NCBI RefSeq assembly: GCF_016862115.1 | Contig: NZ_BOMI01000064.1 | Location: forward strand, 29,978-93,977 | Source: Paractinoplanes deccanensis | GTDB taxonomy: Bacteria > Actinomycetota > Actinomycetes > Mycobacteriales > Micromonosporaceae | Direction of reading: 5' to 3' | Length of the DNA: 64,000 nucleotides | Shown here: positions 41,549-50,295 of the stretch, in pieces | How the letters are laid out: each line of letters starts with the position of its first letter | How positions within the stretch are numbered: position 1 is the first letter of the stretch | Made by a program: the position numbers and the translations under genes | The notes under the pieces: generated by a model | Told to the model about the DNA's origin: nothing | Seen by the model: the letters and a program-made list of their open reading frames with translations, nothing else | Databases searched by the model: none

Positions 41549-41866
41549 ATGGACATCCATGTCGACCGGAAGAATCACAGCGATGTGGTCGTCCGGGACA
41601 TGATGGCTGCCACGTTCGGGCTGGCGGCGGACGTGCCGGCGACGGTGACGACCGGGTGCGGGCTCGAGGTGCCGCTGGTGTCGACGTCCACCGAGCCCGA
41701 CCGGGTCACCTGTGCGCCGTGCCGCGGGTTCGCCCATCGGCAGCATCTGGAGCTGGCCGAGCAGATCGAGCGGCTCGGCGCCGTGCCGGGCAGCGTGGTG
41801 ACGCCGGACAAGGTCGCCGCGGCGGCCGCCCTTCACCGGGAGCTGGCCGCCCGATACATCGATTGA
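41549..41866 (+). CDS. Hypothetical protein with three cysteines
   Basis: A 105-residue soluble protein. The centre TTGCGLEVP...DRVTCAPCRGFAH has Cys spaced 21 and 3 apart, which could bind zinc. The C-terminus is helical (HLELAEQIERL, HRELAARYID). I do not recognise a named family. It stands between the Excalibur and mannanase genes. Confidence 0.6.
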   Translation: MDIHVDRKNHSDVVVRDMMAATFGLAADVPATVTTGCGLEVPLVSTSTEPDRVTCAPCRGFAHRQHLELAEQIERLGAVPGSVVTPDKVAAAAALHRELAARYID

Positions 41867-41958
41867 TTGCGATGGATGGGCGGACGCATTACGGTGTTCG
41901 CACAAGCGCGGTGCTGACAAGCACTGAGTGGGCGCGCTCTTCCCTTCAGAGGTAGGTC

Positions 41959-43287
41959 ATGAAGAGAATCGCCGCCGCGCTGGTGGCTGCCGTCGTGTCC
42001 GTGCTGTTCTTCGTCGCGCCGGCGCACGCCGCGACCGGGCTGCACATCGTGGGCCGCAACATCGTCGAGGCCAACGGCCAGACGTTCGTCATGCGGGGCG
42101 TCAATCACCCCCACGCCTGGTACGCGAGCCGCACCAACTCGATCGCCGACATCAAGGCCGCGGGCGCCAACACCGTACGGGTGGTGCTCAGCGGCGGCCG
42201 GTGGACCACGAACACGGCCGCCGACGTCGCCAACGTGATCGCGCTGTGCAAGGCGAACCGGCTGATCTGCGTGCTCGAGAACCACGACACCACCGGCTAC
42301 GGGGAGGACGCGGCCGCGTACAGCCTGGATCAGGCCGTCGATTACTGGATCAGCATCAAGTCCGCGCTGACCGGGCAGGAGAACTACGTCGTCATCAACA
42401 TCGGCAACGAGCCGATCGGCAACACGAACCCCGGCCAGTGGACGGCGGCCACCGTCGCCGCGATCCAGAAGATGCGCGCCAACGGCTTCGAGCACCTGCT
42501 CATGGTCGACGCGCCCAACTGGGGCCAGGACTGGACGTACGTCATGCGCGACAACGCGCAGACCGTGCTCGACGCGGACACGCGCAAGAACACCGTCCTG
42601 TCGATCCACATGTACGCCGTCTTCAACCAGCCGTCGGCGATCACCAGCTACCTCGACACGTTCGAGAGCCGCGGGTGGCCCCTGGTGATCGGCGAGTTCG
42701 GCTGGCAGTTCGCGAGCGGCGAGGTGAACGACCAGACCGTGCTGGCCGAGGCCGTGCGCCGCAACCTGGGCTACCTGGGCTGGTCGTGGTCGGGCAACAC
42801 CGACCCGATCCTCGACATGACCACCAACTTCGACGCGAGCCAGCTCACCACCTGGGGCCAGCGCATCGTCAACGGCCCGAACGGGCTCAAGGCCACCGCC
42901 AAGGAGGCCACGATCTTCGGCGGCACGACCCCGCCCACGACGCCACCGACGACCCCGCCGACCACGCCACCGACGACCCCGCCCACCGGCAGCTGCTCGG
43001 CCACGTACGCCGTCACCGGCCAGTGGCAGAACGGGTTCCAGGGTGAGGTCAAGGTGACCGCCGGCAGCGCGGCCGTGAAGAGCTGGGCCGTGACCTGGAC
43101 GTACGCCAACGGCCAGACCGTCACCCAGGCCTGGAACGCCACCGTGACCAGCAACGGCTCGGCCGTGACGGCCCGCAACGCCGGCTACAACGGCAGCCTC
43201 GCCGCGGGCGCCAGCACCACCTTCGGCTTCCTCGGCTCGTGGTCGGGCACGAACAGCGTCCCGGCCGTCAGCTGCTCCGCCACCTGA
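41959..43287 (+). CDS. Secreted GH5 mannanase-type enzyme with CBM2
   Basis: A 442-residue secreted enzyme: signal peptide (MKRIAAALVAAVVSVLFFVA, cut after AHA), GH5 barrel, a linker of repeated TTPP units (residues 325-343) and a C-terminal CBM2 cellulose-binding module with two Cys (GSCSATYAVTGQWQNGFQGE, ends VSCSAT). The acid/base Glu is in NIGNEPIGN and the nucleophile Glu in VIGEFGW. GVNHPHAWYASRTNSI near residue 49 is typical of subfamily GH5_8 beta-mannanases. It likely breaks mannan in plant biomass. A strong hairpin follows the stop. Confidence 0.92.
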   Translation: MKRIAAALVAAVVSVLFFVAPAHAATGLHIVGRNIVEANGQTFVMRGVNHPHAWYASRTNSIADIKAAGANTVRVVLSGGRWTTNTAADVANVIALCKANRLICVLENHDTTGYGEDAAAYSLDQAVDYWISIKSALTGQENYVVINIGNEPIGNTNPGQWTAATVAAIQKMRANGFEHLLMVDAPNWGQDWTYVMRDNAQTVLDADTRKNTVLSIHMYAVFNQPSAITSYLDTFESRGWPLVIGEFGWQFASGEVNDQTVLAEAVRRNLGYLGWSWSGNTDPILDMTTNFDASQLTTWGQRIVNGPNGLKATAKEATIFGGTTPPTTPPTTPPTTPPTTPPTGSCSATYAVTGQWQNGFQGEVKVTAGSAAVKSWAVTWTYANGQTVTQAWNATVTSNGSAVTARNAGYNGSLAAGASTTFGFLGSWSGTNSVPAVSCSAT

Positions 43288-43294
43288 TCGGTGC

Positions 43295-43329
43295 CCGGGG
43301 TGTGCCGCCGCACCGGCGGCGCACCCCGG
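43295..43329. terminator. Bidirectional hairpin terminator
   Basis: A 15-bp stem with one T-G pair (CCGGGGTGTGCCGCC / GGCGGCGCACCCCGG) and a 5-base loop lies between the convergent mannanase and AI-2E-type permease genes. Confidence 0.75.
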
Positions 43330-43333
43330 CCCG

Positions 43334-44455
43334 TCACACCGCCTCGGTCGGCTCCGGGTCCGGCGGCGGCTCGACGGTGGGTGGCGGCAGCTCGTCGCTC
43401 AGCTGCTCGCGGATGTAGTTCCAGATCACCGCGATGACCGCCGCCACCGGTACGGCCAGCAGGCTGCCGACGATGCCCGCGAGGCTGCTGCCCAGCGTCA
43501 CCACCAGCAGGATCACCGCCGCGTGCAGGCCCAGCCCCCGGCTCTGCACGATCGGCTGGAAGACATTTCCCTCGAGCTGCTGGACGGCCAGGATGATCGC
43601 GAGCACGATCAGCGCGTCGGTCAGGCCGTTGGACACCAGCGCGATCAGCACCGCGACGAAGCCGGCGAAGACCGCGCCGACGATCGGCACGAACGCCGAC
43701 ACAAAGGTGAGCACCGCCAGCGGCAGCACGAGCGGCACCCCGACCGCCCACAGGCCCAGCCCGATGAAGATCGCGTCGAGCAGGCCGACGAACGCCTGCG
43801 AGCGTACGAAGGCACCCAGCGTGTCCCAGCCGCGCTGCGCGACCGTCGGGATGTCGGTGGAGAGCCGGCCCGGCAGCTGCCGGGAGAGCCACGGCAGGAA
43901 CTTCGGCCCGTCCTTGAGGAAGAAGAACATCAGGAAGAGCGCCAGCACCGTGGTGATCACGCCGTTGACCACCGTGGTGACGGTGCCGAGGGTGACGTTC
44001 ACGATGCTGCCGGCGCGGCTCTGGATCTGGGCGATCGCCGCGTCGAAGGCCTGCGTGATGTCATCGTCGCCGATGTTGAGCGGCGGGCCCGACGCCCAGT
44101 CGCGCAGCCGCTGGATGCCGTCGACCACCCCGTCGGCGAGCTCGCCGGACTGACCGGCCACCGGCACCGCGATCAGCACGATGATGCCCGCGGCCACGGC
44201 CAGGAACAGCACCGTCACCACGGCGGCGGCCAGCGCGGGCGGGAACCTGAGCCGGGTGCGCAGCAGCCGCGTGACGGGCCAGGTGAGCGTGGTCAGCAGC
44301 AGCGCCACGACGACCGGCCAGATCACCGACCAGGCCTTGCCGAGCAGCCACAGCGCGACGTACGACGCCGCCAGCACGAGCAACGTCTGCGCCGACAGCA
44401 GGGCGCAGGTCCGCAACGCGGAGCGCGCCTTGTCGGCATTCAGCTTGGCAGGCAT
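43334..44455 (-). CDS. AI-2E family transporter
   Basis: A 373-residue membrane protein of the AI-2E/UPF0118 family. It has two N-terminal helix pairs, a soluble part (ELADGVVDGIQRLRDWAS), then five to six helices; the family motif FVPIVGAVFAGFVAVLIAL and the C-terminal LAGIVGSLLAVPVAAVI are clear. ATG 44455 (MPAKLNADKARS) is chosen over upstream in-frame codons that overlap the divergent regulator. Members act as autoinducer-2 exporters or sodium/proton antiporters; the substrate here is unknown. Confidence 0.88.
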   Translation of the reverse strand: MPAKLNADKARSALRTCALLSAQTLLVLAASYVALWLLGKAWSVIWPVVVALLLTTLTWPVTRLLRTRLRFPPALAAAVVTVLFLAVAAGIIVLIAVPVAGQSGELADGVVDGIQRLRDWASGPPLNIGDDDITQAFDAAIAQIQSRAGSIVNVTLGTVTTVVNGVITTVLALFLMFFFLKDGPKFLPWLSRQLPGRLSTDIPTVAQRGWDTLGAFVRSQAFVGLLDAIFIGLGLWAVGVPLVLPLAVLTFVSAFVPIVGAVFAGFVAVLIALVSNGLTDALIVLAIILAVQQLEGNVFQPIVQSRGLGLHAAVILLVVTLGSSLAGIVGSLLAVPVAAVIAVIWNYIREQLSDELPPPTVEPPPDPEPTEAV

Positions 44456-44531
44456 GCCGACCACCTTAGAGATTCCCCGCCGGCGCCGCCCGGCGGCCTG
44501 CGGATTGTCCCCCGTGACGACAATGGACCGC

Positions 44532-47381
44532 ATGCGGTACGGGATCCTCGGCCCCACCAGGGCCGAGCGCGACGACGGGACGCCGGTGCGGACGGGCGGC
44601 CCCCGGTTGCGCGCCCTGCTCGCCATGCTGCTGCTCGACGCCGGCCGCGCGGTTCCGGTCGAGCGGCTGATCGACGGGCTGTACGGCGACGAGCCGCCCG
44701 CCGGCGCCGTCAACGCGGTGCAGTCCCACGTCTCGCGCCTGCGCCAGGACCTGCCGGTGGAGTACGACGGCGCCGGCTACCGGCTCGCCGTCGACCCGGA
44801 CGAGGTGGACGCTCACCGCTTCGAGCGCCTCGCCGCCGAGGGACGCCGCGCGCTGACCGAGGGCGACCACCAGCGGGCCGCCGAGCTGCTGCGTGCGGCG
44901 CTGGGCCTGTGGCGGGGTGAGGCCCTGGCAGATGTACGGGGGTCAGCGTTCGCCGCCGTCGCCGCCGACCGTCTCACCGAGCTGCGCCGGCAGGCCCTGG
45001 AGGACCGGGCCGAGGCCGATCCGGGGCCGGACGACGAGCGGGAGCTGCGCGAGCTGGTCGCCGCCGATCCGTTGCGCGAACGGGCCTGGGCGCTGCTCAT
45101 ACGCGTGCTCGCGCGAGCCGGCCGCCCCGCCGAGGCGCTCACGGCGTACGAGAAAGCTCGTCATGTCTTGGCCGAGGAGCTCGGCACGGACCCGTCGGCG
45201 ACGCTGCGAGCCGCACACCTGGCGGTCCTGCGGCCAAACCCGCGGCACGGGCTGCCGGCCCAGCTCACCAGCTTTGTCGGGCGCGGCGAGGAACTGGGCG
45301 CCGTCGGTGAGGCGCTCGGCCGGGCCCGCCTGGTCACCCTGCTCGGGCCGGGCGGCGCCGGCAAGACCCGCCTGGCCGTCGAGGCCGCCGGCCGCCACCC
45401 CGGCGACGTCTGCTTCGTGGAGCTGGCCGCGACCGGCGACGTGGCCGGCGCCATCACCGACGCGCTCGGCGTGCGCGACACGGGCCTGCGCGAACGCGGT
45501 ACGGCGGCGCCACCGGACCGGCTGCTCGCCGCGCTGGCCGCCCGCGACCTGCTGCTCGTGCTCGACAACTGCGAACACGTCATCGACGCGGTCGCGGCCC
45601 TGGCCGCACGCCTGCTCGCGAGCTGCCCCGGCGTGCGCGTGCTGGCCACCAGCCGCGAGCCGCTGGGCCTGACCGGCGAGGTGCTGTGCCCGGTCTCCGG
45701 CCTGCCACCGGACGCCGCCGGCCGCCTGTTCGCCGACCGCGCCGCCGACGCGGGCTCGCCGCTCACCCCCGCCGACGAGGAGGCCGCGCGAAGCATCTGC
45801 CGCACGCTCGACGGCCTGCCGCTCGCGCTCGAACTGGCCGCCGCGCGCCTCACCGTGCTGCCCGCCGCCGAGCTGGCCCGGCGCGTCGAGGACCGCTTCG
45901 CCGTGCTGTCCCGCGGCAGCCGCACCGCCGCCGAACGCCACCGCACCCTGCGCGCGGTGGTCGCCTGGAGCTGGGACCTGCTCACCGGCCAGGAACGGCT
46001 GCTGGCCCGCCGCCTCGCCGTCTTCCGCGGCGGCTGGACGCTCGACGCCGCCGAGCACGTCTGCGGCCTCGGCCCCGCCACGCTCGACGTGCTCCACGAC
46101 CTGGTCGCGAAGTCCCTGGTGGAACGCGACGGCGACCGCTACCGCATGCTCGAGACCATCCGCGTCTTCTGCGCCGAGCAGGGCCCCGACCCCGGCCTGG
46201 CCCAGGCGCACGCCGGCTACTTCCTGTCGCTCGCCGAGACCGCCGACGCCCACCTGCGCGGCGCCGACCAGCTGACCTGGCTGGCCCGGCTCGACGCCGA
46301 CCGCGACAACCTGCACGCGGCCCTGCGCGGCGGCTCCACCACGACCGCCCTGCGGCTCGTCTCGGCGCTGACGTTCTACTGGTGGCTGCGCGGCTCCCGC
46401 GGCGAGGCAGCCGCCCTGGCCGGCGAACTGCTGCGCCGGGCCGGCCCCCAGCCACCAGAGGGCCTGACCGAGGAGTACGTGCTGTGCGCCCTCAACGCGG
46501 GCCTGGCCGGCGGCGCGGCACCCGACGGCGAGACCACGCGCTACCTGGCGGGGCTGTCGGGGCCGCCCCGCCAGCCGTTCCTGCTCTACCTGTCGGCCGT
46601 CACGGCCGGCCCGCCGCCCGAGGCCACCGGCCACGTCACCGTCATCCACCGCCGCCTGCGCGAACGCCTCACCGGCGACCCGTGGAGCGAGGCCCTGTCC
46701 GCCATCGGCGGGGGCTGGCTCACCCTGCTCTTCGAGCCCGCCGCCGGCCTCGCTGCCGGTCTCGGCGCCGGTTCCGCTGCTGGCCTCGCTGCTGCCGAGG
46801 CCGAGTTTGCGGCCGCGCTCGCCGGCTTTCGTGCGCTCGGCGACCGCTGGGGCATGATGCTCGCCCACGCCGGCCTGGCCGAGGTGGCCACCCAGCGTGG
46901 CGACCACGCCGCCGCCCTGCCTCCCATGGCCGCCGCCATGCGCCTCGCCGCCGAGCTCGGCTCCGTCATCGACGAGGCCGAGCTCCTGCGCAGCCGGGCC
47001 GAGGCCCTGCTCCTGGCCGGCGACCTCGACGCGGCCACCGCCGACTTCCACCGAGCCGCCGGCCTGGCCGGCTCCTGCGGCGCCCCCGAACTGCTCGCCG
47101 CCGCTCACCTGGGCCTCGGCCGCGTGGCCCTGCACCGGCACGACCACGACACCGCGCTCCAGCTGTGCACCACGGCCCTGCACGAATGCCCCACCGGCTG
47201 GTACACCGCCGACGGCATCCGCATGACCATCCTGGTCACGCTGGGCCGCATAGCCGCCGCCACGGGCGACCCCGCCGAGGCGGAACGCCGCTACCGCCAG
47301 GTCGCCGAGATCGCCGGCGGCCCCGACGGCCTGCGCGCCATGGCGGACGCGCGGGCCGGTCTCGACGCTCTGGGCGCCTGA
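44532..47381 (+). CDS. BTAD/NB-ARC transcriptional regulator (AfsR-like)
   Basis: A 949-residue regulator. N-terminal OmpR-like DNA-binding domain (MRYGILGPTRAERDDG, RLRALLAMLLLDAGRAV), bacterial transcriptional activation domain (RFERLAAEGRRALTEGDH, AYEKARHVLAEELGTDPS), NB-ARC ATPase with Walker A GPGGAGKTRL near residue 278, Walker B LLLVLDNCEH near 340, GLPLAL near 433, and a C-terminal TPR-like helical part. ATG 44532 is preferred; ATG 44523 is in frame. It is divergent from the AI-2E permease and resembles large cluster-type activators, but no biosynthetic cluster is next to it. Confidence 0.92.
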   Translation: MRYGILGPTRAERDDGTPVRTGGPRLRALLAMLLLDAGRAVPVERLIDGLYGDEPPAGAVNAVQSHVSRLRQDLPVEYDGAGYRLAVDPDEVDAHRFERLAAEGRRALTEGDHQRAAELLRAALGLWRGEALADVRGSAFAAVAADRLTELRRQALEDRAEADPGPDDERELRELVAADPLRERAWALLIRVLARAGRPAEALTAYEKARHVLAEELGTDPSATLRAAHLAVLRPNPRHGLPAQLTSFVGRGEELGAVGEALGRARLVTLLGPGGAGKTRLAVEAAGRHPGDVCFVELAATGDVAGAITDALGVRDTGLRERGTAAPPDRLLAALAARDLLLVLDNCEHVIDAVAALAARLLASCPGVRVLATSREPLGLTGEVLCPVSGLPPDAAGRLFADRAADAGSPLTPADEEAARSICRTLDGLPLALELAAARLTVLPAAELARRVEDRFAVLSRGSRTAAERHRTLRAVVAWSWDLLTGQERLLARRLAVFRGGWTLDAAEHVCGLGPATLDVLHDLVAKSLVERDGDRYRMLETIRVFCAEQGPDPGLAQAHAGYFLSLAETADAHLRGADQLTWLARLDADRDNLHAALRGGSTTTALRLVSALTFYWWLRGSRGEAAALAGELLRRAGPQPPEGLTEEYVLCALNAGLAGGAAPDGETTRYLAGLSGPPRQPFLLYLSAVTAGPPPEATGHVTVIHRRLRERLTGDPWSEALSAIGGGWLTLLFEPAAGLAAGLGAGSAAGLAAAEAEFAAALAGFRALGDRWGMMLAHAGLAEVATQRGDHAAALPPMAAAMRLAAELGSVIDEAELLRSRAEALLLAGDLDAATADFHRAAGLAGSCGAPELLAAAHLGLGRVALHRHDHDTALQLCTTALHECPTGWYTADGIRMTILVTLGRIAAATGDPAEAERRYRQVAEIAGGPDGLRAMADARAGLDALGA

Positions 47382-47476
47382 CGGCCCACACTCATGCGGC
47401 GCGGCGCTCTTCCGGTAGCCGCCGGAAGACAATCCCACGGCGCCGGCCACGCGCGCCGCGGCAGCGGGCTGACTCG

Positions 47477-47600
47477 GTTGCCACACACGCCGCGGCGGTC
47501 GGCTGACCCGGTTGCCACACGCCGCGACAGCCAGCTGAACCGGTTGCCACACGCCGCGACAGCCGGCTAACCCTGTTGCCACACGCCGCGGCGGCCCGGG
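47477..47600. repeat. Tandem repeats with GTTGCCACACGCCGCG, four units
   Basis: GTTGCCACA begins at 47477, 47511, 47543 and 47575 (period 34, 32, 32 bp); the middle units share CCGGTTGCCACACGCCGCGA followed by CAGCC. It lies between two convergent genes (regulator end, TauE/SafE end). No gene is supported between 47382 and 47600. Confidence 0.75.
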
Positions 47601-48368
47601 TCAGCCGGTGATCACCGCTTCGGTGGCGACGACCAGGGCGACCGCGAAGATCAGGTAGGCGAACGCGCGTTGCAGGCGTGCGGTGGGAACCCGGCCGGCG
47701 AATCGTCCCGCCAGCAGTGATCCGGTGATGGCGGCGGCGGTGAACGCCGCGGCGATCCGATAGTCGACCGCCGCGTCGCCGGCGTGGGCGGCGAACCCGG
47801 CGGCGCAGTTGACCACGATGATGACCAGCGAGGTGGCGACCGCCGCCGGCATGGGCAGGCCGAGCAGCAGCACGAGGGCGGGAATGATGAGGAAGCCCCC
47901 GCCGACGCCGAACAGGCCGGTGAGGAACCCGACGCCGAGGCCGGCCGCGACGGACTTCGGCAGGCAGCCGCGCCAGTTGACGCCGCCGCCGGGCAGGGCG
48001 CAGTCGCCGCCGCTGTCGTCGGTGTCGCGCAGCATGCGCAGCCCGGCGGCCACCATGACCGCGGCGAAACCGAGGAGCACCAGCCACGGGTCGAGCAGCC
48101 GGTTGACCGCGGCGCCGGCGAACGCTGCGGCCGCGCCGGTGCCGCCCACGACGGCCGCGATCCGCCGGCGCACCAGGCCCTGCCGCAGGCGGGGAAGCAG
48201 GGCGGTGCCCGACGAGATGCCGACCACCAGCAGTGACGTGGGAATCGCGGCGGCCGGCGGCAGGCCGGCTCCGTAGACGAGGGCCGGGACGGCAAGTATG
48301 GATCCGCCGCCACCGAGCAGGCCGAGCAGGACGCCGATGAGGGCACCGAACCCGATCGCGGCGGTCAT
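47601..48368 (-). CDS. TauE/SafE-family sulfite/anion exporter
   Basis: A 255-residue polytopic protein with about eight helices and the internal repeat typical of TauE/SafE (GALIGVLLGLLGGGGSILAV and VGFLTGLFGVGGGFLIIPAL). Family members export sulfite, sulfoacetate or related sulfur anions. It starts 21 bp after the end of the metallo-beta-lactamase-rhodanese gene in one operon, so it likely removes the sulfur oxides made there. Confidence 0.9.
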   Translation of the reverse strand: MTAAIGFGALIGVLLGLLGGGGSILAVPALVYGAGLPPAAAIPTSLLVVGISSGTALLPRLRQGLVRRRIAAVVGGTGAAAAFAGAAVNRLLDPWLVLLGFAAVMVAAGLRMLRDTDDSGGDCALPGGGVNWRGCLPKSVAAGLGVGFLTGLFGVGGGFLIIPALVLLLGLPMPAAVATSLVIIVVNCAAGFAAHAGDAAVDYRIAAAFTAAAITGSLLAGRFAGRVPTARLQRAFAYLIFAVALVVATEAVITG

Positions 48369-48389
48369 GGGGTGCGATTCTCCTGAGAT

Positions 48390-49784
48390 TCAGCTTCCGG
48401 TGACGATGGTCAGGCCGGCGTCGGCGGCGGTGGTGTAGCTGTCGTCGATGTGCACGACCCTTCGCCCGGCGCGTTGCAGCAGGCTGGTGGCGGCCGCGGC
48501 GCGGTAGCCGGAGCCGCAGTGCACCCACACCGTGCCGGCGGGCACGTCGCCGAGGCGGTGAGGCAGGTCGGGCAGGGGGATGTGGACCGCTCCGTCGATG
48601 TGGCCGGTGGTCCACTCGTTGCTCATGCGCACGTCGAGGAGCACGTCGACGCCGGGCAGGCCGTGCGGCGCGGCGCCGGCGCGGGCGGCGGCGAGGTCGG
48701 CGAACGTGGCCGTGTCCAGGTGGGCGAGGCGGGTGTCGTCGCCGCCGGCCCATTCCTCGGGATCACCGGTGGCCGCGGCGGCGGGCCGGTCGATGCCGAT
48801 GCGCGCGAGCTCCCGCTGGGCGTCGGCGATCTGGTGTGCGCTGTCGCCGAGCAGGGTGATCGGGGCGCCCCAGGGGGCCATCCAGCCGAGCCAGGTCGAC
48901 ATCGGCCCGTCGAGGCCGAAACTCAAGGTGCCGGTCAGATGCCGGTGCGCGAACGCCTTGCGCGAGCGCAGATCGACGACCCACTCGCCGGAGGCGATCC
49001 GCTCGGCGAGCTCAGCGGCGTCGGCGGCGGTGATCGGGGTGAGGTCGATCAGGTCGGCGCCGGCGCTGTTGCGGGCGCCCATGTGCGCGTAGTAGGCCGG
49101 GTAGGCGTCGAGGCCCGCGAGGGTCCGGGCGACGAAGTCACCGGTCTCCAGCCGCAGCGCCGGGTTCGCGGTGCGTTCCCGCCCGATGGTCGACTCCGGC
49201 GCGTCGGACTGGGTGGCGGAGCAGAAACTGCCGAACCCGTGGGTGGGCCACACCTCCGCGCCGTCGGGCAGCAGGTCGGCAAGCCGCCGTACGGAGGCGT
49301 GCTGGTGTTCGGCGAGCGTGTGGGCGTGCTCTTCGCCGAGCAGGTCGGTGCGGCCGGTGGTGCCGAACAGCAGCGACCCGCCGGTGAACACCCCGACCGG
49401 CCCGCCGGTGCCTTCCAGCACGTACGACACGTGGTGGAACGTGTGCCCCGGGGTGGCCAGCACCCGCAGCCGCAGGAGCGCCGACACGCTGATCTCGTCG
49501 CCGTCGGTCACCGGCTGCCGCGCGAAGCCGACCTCGTCCGCGGCGGCCACCAGGTAGGTCGCGCCGGTGAGTCTCGCCAGCGCCAGGCCGCCGGAGACGT
49601 AGTCGTTGTGCAGGTGCGTCTCGGCGACGTGGGTGATGCGGACACCGAGACCGCCGGCCAGCGCCAGGACACGGTCGATGTCGCGTTGCGGATCGATCAC
49701 GACGGCGCTCTGCCCGTCATGGGCCAGGTAGCTGCGATCCCCCAGCGACGAGGTCTGCACGACCTCGACCTTCAGCTCGCTCAT
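48390..49784 (-). CDS. Persulfide dioxygenase-rhodanese fusion (metallo-beta-lactamase)
   Basis: A 464-residue protein. Residues 1-225 are a metallo-beta-lactamase fold with the metal motif ETHLHNDYVSG, TPGHTFHH and GRTDLLG of the ETHE1/CstB type. Two rhodanese domains follow: the first (VVDLRSRKAFAHRHL, ending LLGDSAHQ) lacks the active Cys, the second (VLLDVRMSNEW, WVHCGSGYRA) keeps it. Such fusions oxidise low-molecular-weight persulfide and transfer sulfur. It lies behind a CstR-type operator with the repressor upstream and TauE/SafE downstream. Confidence 0.9.
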   Translation of the reverse strand: MSELKVEVVQTSSLGDRSYLAHDGQSAVVIDPQRDIDRVLALAGGLGVRITHVAETHLHNDYVSGGLALARLTGATYLVAAADEVGFARQPVTDGDEISVSALLRLRVLATPGHTFHHVSYVLEGTGGPVGVFTGGSLLFGTTGRTDLLGEEHAHTLAEHQHASVRRLADLLPDGAEVWPTHGFGSFCSATQSDAPESTIGRERTANPALRLETGDFVARTLAGLDAYPAYYAHMGARNSAGADLIDLTPITAADAAELAERIASGEWVVDLRSRKAFAHRHLTGTLSFGLDGPMSTWLGWMAPWGAPITLLGDSAHQIADAQRELARIGIDRPAAAATGDPEEWAGGDDTRLAHLDTATFADLAAARAGAAPHGLPGVDVLLDVRMSNEWTTGHIDGAVHIPLPDLPHRLGDVPAGTVWVHCGSGYRAAAATSLLQRAGRRVVHIDDSYTTAADAGLTIVTGS

Positions 49785-49809
49785 CGTTGCTCCTCCGAAG
49801 CTTTCGGCA

Positions 49810-49827
49810 CATACCCCCGGGGGTATG
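49810..49827. promoter_or_regulatory. CsoR/CstR-type operator
   Basis: CATACCCCCGGGGGTATG is a perfect 18-bp palindrome of the CsoR-family type (GC tract flanked by AT). It lies 25 bp upstream of the persulfide-dioxygenase start, downstream of the repressor gene. Confidence 0.8.
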
Positions 49828-49872
49828 CGACAAACAGAGTGCGGCCAAGGTTGCGCCGCAGGGCCGGGACGG

Positions 49873-50136
49873 TCAGGAGAAGGACATGAACAGCTTCTCG
49901 AGCTCTTCCTCGCTCATCGGCGGCTCCTCCCCGCGCCCGCGAGCCGCCTGACACTCACGCATGCCGGTAGAGATGATTTTGAAACCGGCCCGGTCGACGG
50001 CACTGGACACCGCCGCCAGCTGAGTGAGAACCCGCCGGCAGTCCGCACCGTCCTCGATCATCGCGATCACCGCACCGAGCTGACCCTGAGCCCGCTTGAG
50101 CCGCGTCAAAGCGTCCTTCAACTGAACTGCGCTCAT
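49873..50136 (-). CDS. CsoR/CstR-family repressor
   Basis: An 87-residue helical repressor (DUF156). Family text: MSAVQLKDALTRLKRAQGQL, GADCRRVLTQLAAV, then IISTGMRECQAA. The CsoR copper ligands are Cys-His-Cys; here both Cys remain but the position four residues before the second Cys is Gly instead of His. This fits CstR-type sensing of persulfides through a Cys pair rather than copper. ATG 50136 is chosen. It sits between two identical operators and upstream of sulfur-detoxification genes, so autoregulation is likely. Confidence 0.88.
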   Translation of the reverse strand: MSAVQLKDALTRLKRAQGQLGAVIAMIEDGADCRRVLTQLAAVSSAVDRAGFKIISTGMRECQAARGRGEEPPMSEEELEKLFMSFS

Positions 50137-50172
50137 CTCCACGCGCGCCACCCCCACCCTTCGCGCTTCACC

Positions 50173-50188
50173 ATACCCCCGGGGGTAT
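50173..50188. promoter_or_regulatory. CsoR/CstR-type operator, second copy
   Basis: ATACCCCCGGGGGTAT, identical in the 16-bp core to the copy at 49811-49826, lies 36 bp upstream of the CstR-like gene. It would allow autoregulation. Confidence 0.8.
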
Positions 50189-50295
50189 CCGCCGCCCAGC
50201 GTTGTGACCTGTTTCCCACGGCCTGACGACGCGCCGGCAGGGGCCGTCAGCGCCCCGTGCGCCGTCCGTCAACGCCTCCCGCGACGCTCGACGGC

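Noticed and set aside
44532..47381. Biosynthetic gene cluster around the BTAD regulator
   Set aside because: No PKS, NRPS, RiPP or terpene genes are adjacent.
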